Shown here: piece after piece, positions 7,360 to 10,032 of the stretch
Position numbering within the stretch: position 1 is the first letter of the stretch
Layout of the letters: each line of letters opens with the position of its first letter
Position numbers and translations under genes: made by a program
Notes under the pieces: model-generated
The model's input: only the letters and a program-made list of their open reading frames with translations
Told to the model about the DNA's origin: nothing
Database searches by the model: none
Origin: an uncultured Veillonella sp.
Lineage (GTDB): Bacteria; Bacillota; Negativicutes; Veillonellales; Veillonellaceae
Reading direction: 5' to 3'
Length of the DNA: 10,032 bases
Assembly: GCF_938010505.1 (NCBI RefSeq)
Contig: NZ_CALLVP010000114.1
Location: forward strand, 1-10,032

Positions 7360-7442
7360 CAAATATCTCCTTCACTGACATTTTATGTACAATATTATTC
7401 CTTTATATCATAAAAGAATGAATAAAGTATTAGTTTATACAA

Positions 7443-7721
7443 TCAATTTACCCACAATCCATAACCAAAGCCAACTGCATACACAGACCAAAGTAGTGCA
7501 ATAGGAATAGCTAGTTTAAACTTGAGCTTTTGCGTCTTGTGACGCCATAGGACCATACCCAATAAAGCGCCTACACCACCAAAGGCAAAAGCTAAAAACA
7601 GTAGTGTAAACTCTGAAATCCGTCCATATCCATTCATGGCACATAATTTATCGTATCCGTACATACTGAATACGATAAGATTCCAGACACCTACAGTTAT
7701 CCAAAAATGTGTATCACTCAT
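7443..7721 (-). CDS. DUF1294 family small membrane protein
   Basis: A 92-residue protein with a clear DUF1294 pattern: an N-terminal helix (about 7-22) ending in GYDKLCAMNGYGRISE (DK..A......RI.E), a second helix (39-58, LLFLAFAFGGVGALLGMVLW), then the conserved RHKTQKLKF (60-68), and a third helix (about 70-90). Biochemical function of the family is unknown; it is an integral membrane protein with a basic loop. It starts 21 bases after the upstream epimerase stop. The ribosome binding site is modest: GGGGA right at the ATG, or AAGG at 7731-7734. An 83-base gap follows before pgi. Why it sits between sugar enzymes is unclear; conserved position would suggest a link but a single window cannot show that. 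Confidence 0.85.
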   Translation of the reverse strand: MSDTHFWITVGVWNLIVFSMYGYDKLCAMNGYGRISEFTLLFLAFAFGGVGALLGMVLWRHKTQKLKFKLAIPIALLWSVYAVGFGYGLWVN

Positions 7722-7742
7722 ATCCCCAAACCTTATTATCCC

Positions 7743-8666
7743 TTACTTATGATGAGCTTTAAAGTATTCTAATGTCTTTTGTAAGCCTTCCTCTAATGTT
7801 GTAGTAGCAGTAAAGCCAAAATCACGTTCAGCTTTCAAATTACTTAAGCGCGAATGTTTAATATCCCCTATACGCTCATCGTCATAGTGGACCATAAAAT
7901 CTACGCCACTAATAACACGGAATCGCGTAATCAACTCATTCACAGATGTTCCCTTATTGGTAGATACATTATATATGCCTGAGCATTGACTATTCCCCAT
8001 AGCCTTAATATTTGCATCTACCACATCATCTACATAAATAAAATCTCTAGTTTGTTCACCATCACCATATACAGTTAATGGTTGTCCTTCAACGATTAAA
8101 CGGTTGAAAATACTGATAACTCCACCTTCACCACCATCTCCTTGGCGTGGTCCATATACATTAGAATATCTAAAACATACTGTATTTAATCCAAAGGCTT
8201 CACGATAAATACGCAAATAGCCTTCTGCAGTAAGCTTTGTCAAACCATAAAAGGATGAAGGCATACCACTCAATTCTTCAGTCAACGGCAATACCGCCAA
8301 GTCTCCATATACAGCGGCTGATGAAGGCATCAAAAATTGTTCAACTTTTACCTGACGACATGCATCAAGTACATTAATAAGCCCTATTAGATTTACATCA
8401 CAGTCATAACTTGGGTTCTCCATAGAGGATTGAACCATTGTTTGCGCCGCCTCGTGAAATATGATAGACGGCTTAAATTCTTCAAATACAGATAGTAATT
8501 TAGGATCTCGTACATCCATCTCAACAAATTGAGCATCTTCATGTACAAAGGAGCGCATACCTGTAGATAAATTATCTATAACGAGTACATCGTGCCCTAA
8601 TTCAATTAATCTATCAACTAAATGGGACCCAATAAATCCGGCCCCACCAGTAACACATATATTCAT
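7743..8666 (-). CDS. NAD-dependent UDP-sugar epimerase, GalE-like (WbpP-type substrate pocket)
   Basis: A 307-residue extended SDR enzyme, paralogous to the downstream GalE but clearly of another subgroup. It has GGAGFIG (7-13) for NAD, SSAAVYG (115-121) and catalytic Y140 and K144 (YGLTK). RYSNVYGPRQGDGGEGGVIS (167-186) and YGDGEQTRDFIYVDDV (200-215) are typical of UDP-glucose/GlcNAc/glucuronate epimerases and dTDP-glucose dehydratase relatives. The C-terminal GDIKHS (267-272) resembles the GDVRHS of Pseudomonas WbpP, putting Ser272 at the pocket-gating position that admits N-acetylated sugars; this is inference. I start at the ATG at 8664-8666 because GGGAGGG (8671-8677) lies just upstream and the protein then begins directly with the first Rossmann strand; an in-frame ATG at 8702 would overlap the RNase H gene. 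It follows that gene by 22 bases and precedes DUF1294. Confidence 0.88.
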   Translation of the reverse strand: MNICVTGGAGFIGSHLVDRLIELGHDVLVIDNLSTGMRSFVHEDAQFVEMDVRDPKLLSVFEEFKPSIIFHEAAQTMVQSSMENPSYDCDVNLIGLINVLDACRQVKVEQFLMPSSAAVYGDLAVLPLTEELSGMPSSFYGLTKLTAEGYLRIYREAFGLNTVCFRYSNVYGPRQGDGGEGGVISIFNRLIVEGQPLTVYGDGEQTRDFIYVDDVVDANIKAMGNSQCSGIYNVSTNKGTSVNELITRFRVISGVDFMVHYDDERIGDIKHSRLSNLKAERDFGFTATTTLEEGLQKTLEYFKAHHK

Positions 8667-8688
8667 AGCGCCCTCCCTTCTAATATCT

Positions 8689-9414
8689 TTAAATACCTGC
8701 ACCTTGTTTTGCTAGTGCATCTGCCATTTCATTATATGTATCGCCTGTATGAGCAGCCACCTTGTGAAAGTGTACTCGAACACGATCTTTTATAGAATCA
8801 TAAAATGCTGCATACTCTTGGGTTAGCGCATTATTGCGTTTCCAGCCCTTGGTAGCCCACAGTTCTATGCCCATATAATCATAGTAAAGTGAACATTTAG
8901 AAATACCATTATCAACAGCATATTTCATAACATGCATAGCAGCCAACAGCTCACCAGCGACATTCCAAAACGATGTATATCGTTCATCAATAGAGGAAAA
9001 AGAAAAAGTCTCCCTATTGCCATTCAAAAAGATAACCCCTCCTGCACCAACAGTATTGGTCTCTTTATTATAACTACCATCGATATACGCAACCACATGG
9101 TCTGGCTTAGTAAAATCTGGTTTCACAATACTTGCTGATACTTTACTTTGAACACTAGAACTAGAACCTATAGACCTAGAATTTATAGATTTAGACTTCA
9201 CTTCCTGTGGCGATTTAGGCTCGCTCTTTTTAGCACTCATAAAATCACTTAAAGACAAACCTGAATCCTCTACAAAGGCATGTGCTTCTGCTTCTGTCGA
9301 AAATGACTTGTAAATAGCACTACCATATCCTTTTACTTGTTTCTCACAGTCAGACCATGTAGTGTAAACCCCTGGTACACGCCCCTGACGAACTGCATAA
9401 AACTTTTTTGCCAT
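8689..9414 (-). CDS. rnhA: Ribonuclease HI with N-terminal hybrid-binding (viroplasmin-like) domain
   Basis: A 241-residue protein that cleaves the RNA strand of RNA-DNA hybrids, helping to remove R-loops and primers. Residues 2-48 (KKFYAVRQGRVPGVYTTW and following, to AEAHAFV) form the hybrid-binding domain shared by eukaryotic RNase H1 and caulimovirus viroplasmin. A Ser/Lys-rich linker (about 60-100) leads to the RNase H fold (about 105-240). All catalytic acids are visible: Asp112 (AYIDGSY), Glu155 (AGELLA), Asp179 (YYDYMG) and Asp232 (NEMADALAK), with His222 ten residues before the last Asp as in E. coli. Domain order and length match the Bacillota/eukaryotic-type RNase H1 rather than the 155-residue E. 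coli enzyme. It starts 9 bases after the upstream ybaK stop with AGAGGT before the ATG, so the two are probably cotranslated. The gene symbol is by function. Confidence 0.92.
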   Translation of the reverse strand: MAKKFYAVRQGRVPGVYTTWSDCEKQVKGYGSAIYKSFSTEAEAHAFVEDSGLSLSDFMSAKKSEPKSPQEVKSKSINSRSIGSSSSVQSKVSASIVKPDFTKPDHVVAYIDGSYNKETNTVGAGGVIFLNGNRETFSFSSIDERYTSFWNVAGELLAAMHVMKYAVDNGISKCSLYYDYMGIELWATKGWKRNNALTQEYAAFYDSIKDRVRVHFHKVAAHTGDTYNEMADALAKQGAGI

Positions 9415-9423
9415 ACGTACCTC

Positions 9424-9915
9424 TTAATGGTCCATTGTCAGTTCAGCAAATTCTGCATTCACAACAGTTGCTAAATCTTTTGGATTAACTTTCATTTGCA
9501 TACCACGTAAACCTGCACTTACATATACAAACTTTTGAGGCTCCATAGTCGCATCAAAATAAGTAGGAAATGATTTTTTCATCCCCACTGGAGAACAGCC
9601 TCCACGCAAATAACCTGTAATACCTAACAAATCCTTAACAGGAACAAGTTCAACAGATTTGTTTTGGCTTACACGAGCAGCTTGTTTCATATCTAGTTCG
9701 GCAGTTACAGGAATACAAAAGACAACATATCCTGTCTTATCACCTTTACCAACTAGAGTTTTAAACACTTCTTTCTCATCAAGACCTAGTGCCTCAACCA
9801 CATGAAGCCCTGCGGCATGTTCCTCAGACCACTCATATTCGCTAATACTATAAGGTACCTTGTGGGTATCTAAAATACGTAATGCATTTGTTTTTTTATG
9901 TTTTTCTTTACTCAC
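9424..9915 (-). CDS. ybaK: Cys-tRNA(Pro)/Cys-tRNA(Cys) deacylase, YbaK/EbsC family
   Basis: A 163-residue cytoplasmic editing enzyme that hydrolyses mischarged aminoacyl-tRNA in trans, classically Cys-tRNA(Pro) made by prolyl-tRNA synthetase. Family marks are the VFKTLVGKG segment with the conserved Lys52 needed by YbaK, VVFCIPVTAELDMKQAARV (64-82), and the signature YLRGGCSPVGMKK (102-114), in which the GxxSP element is the most telling. Length (about 155-165) is normal for the family. The start is GTG (9913-9915) after AAGGTGGG; no ATG is available nearby in frame. It appears to be the first gene of the operon. YbaK-like proteins differ in specificity, so the exact mischarged tRNA is not certain. 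Confidence 0.93.
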   Translation of the reverse strand: MSKEKHKKTNALRILDTHKVPYSISEYEWSEEHAAGLHVVEALGLDEKEVFKTLVGKGDKTGYVVFCIPVTAELDMKQAARVSQNKSVELVPVKDLLGITGYLRGGCSPVGMKKSFPTYFDATMEPQKFVYVSAGLRGMQMKVNPKDLATVVNAEFAELTMDH

Positions 9916-9962
9916 TATATCCCACCTTATATATTAGCGTAACAAATAAAGCTAATCAACAT

Positions 9963-9992
9963 ATAATACTTTTCTATATGATGAATTGTAAA
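9963..9992 (-). promoter_or_regulatory. Candidate promoter of the ybaK-galE operon
   Basis: Minus-strand TTTACA (9987-9992, five of six matches) is followed after 18 bases by TATTAT (9963-9968, five of six). The leader to the GTG start would be about 40 bases. A second, weaker pair (TTGATT, 17 bases, TAATAT) lies closer to the gene. Confidence 0.5.
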
Positions 9993-10004
9993 ATATATTG
10001 CGAC

Positions 10005-10032
10005 AAATAAAAAGACTCATATTGGAGATCTC
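10005..10032 (-). terminator. Possible end of an upstream gene's terminator, cut by the window edge
   Basis: On the minus strand ATGAGTC is followed by a T-rich run (CTTTTTATTT), the usual look of the 3' arm and tail of a hairpin terminator. The matching 5' arm would lie beyond the window. GAGATCTC at 10025-10032 is a perfect palindrome next to it. Only weak support. Confidence 0.3.

Noticed and set aside
7397..7419. A 10-base AT-rich hairpin before pgi as a terminator or riboswitch
   Set aside because: It has a 3-base loop, one G-U pair and only one G-C pair, and no T-run follows it. It is too weak to call, and I also found no convincing promoter in this 83-base gap.
8667..8702. An upstream ATG that would lengthen the GalE-like enzyme by 12 residues
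   Set aside because: The extra residues come before the Rossmann fold, the start overlaps the RNase H gene, and the strong GGGAGGG site points to the ATG at 8664-8666.
1..10032. CRISPR arrays, tRNA or rRNA genes, insertion sequences, phage genes
   Set aside because: No regularly spaced repeats, cloverleaf sequences, transposase motifs or terminal inverted repeats were seen.

Overview
All supported genes in this window lie on the minus strand, so transcription runs from high to low coordinates. The DNA is AT-rich, ribosome binding sites are strong and Firmicutes-like (AAGGAG or GGAGG type), and yet there is a secretin, which implies an outer membrane. A didermic Firmicute (Negativicutes) fits best, and Veillonella is my first guess. 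That guess is inferred from composition and gene content; no marker gene proves it.

Upstream module (about 9992 down to 4845). A candidate promoter at 9963-9992 precedes six closely spaced genes: a YbaK/EbsC aminoacyl-tRNA deacylase, a ribonuclease HI with an N-terminal hybrid-binding domain, a GalE-like epimerase, a small DUF1294 membrane protein, glucose-6-phosphate isomerase, and a second, canonical GalE. Most gaps are short; the widest, before pgi, is 83 bases. The row ends at a convincing hairpin plus T-run terminator (4845-4889). The three sugar enzymes connect fructose-6-phosphate to glucose-6-phosphate and interconvert UDP-sugars, which suits surface polysaccharide or LPS precursor supply.

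Middle module (4796 down to 696). A single-span membrane protein, a PilP/GspC-like periplasmic domain and a short PilQ-type secretin follow each other, and an ABC-F ATPase starts 28 bases after the secretin. The membrane protein and the PilP-like domain lie in one continuous reading frame, separated only by one TAA codon at 4245-4247. The downstream part has no ordinary start codon before its core fold. This looks like one pilP-like gene of about 282 codons split by a nonsense codon, and it is the most notable observation here.

Downstream edge (574 to 1). The first 191 codons of a lipoprotein substrate-binding protein of the branched-chain amino acid (LivK) family run off the window. It has its own good promoter at 620-647. 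No stretch longer than 300 bases lacks a gene once the PilP-like fragment is counted. I saw no RNA genes, CRISPR arrays or mobile elements, and no sign of a wholly new system beyond the interrupted pilus gene pair.
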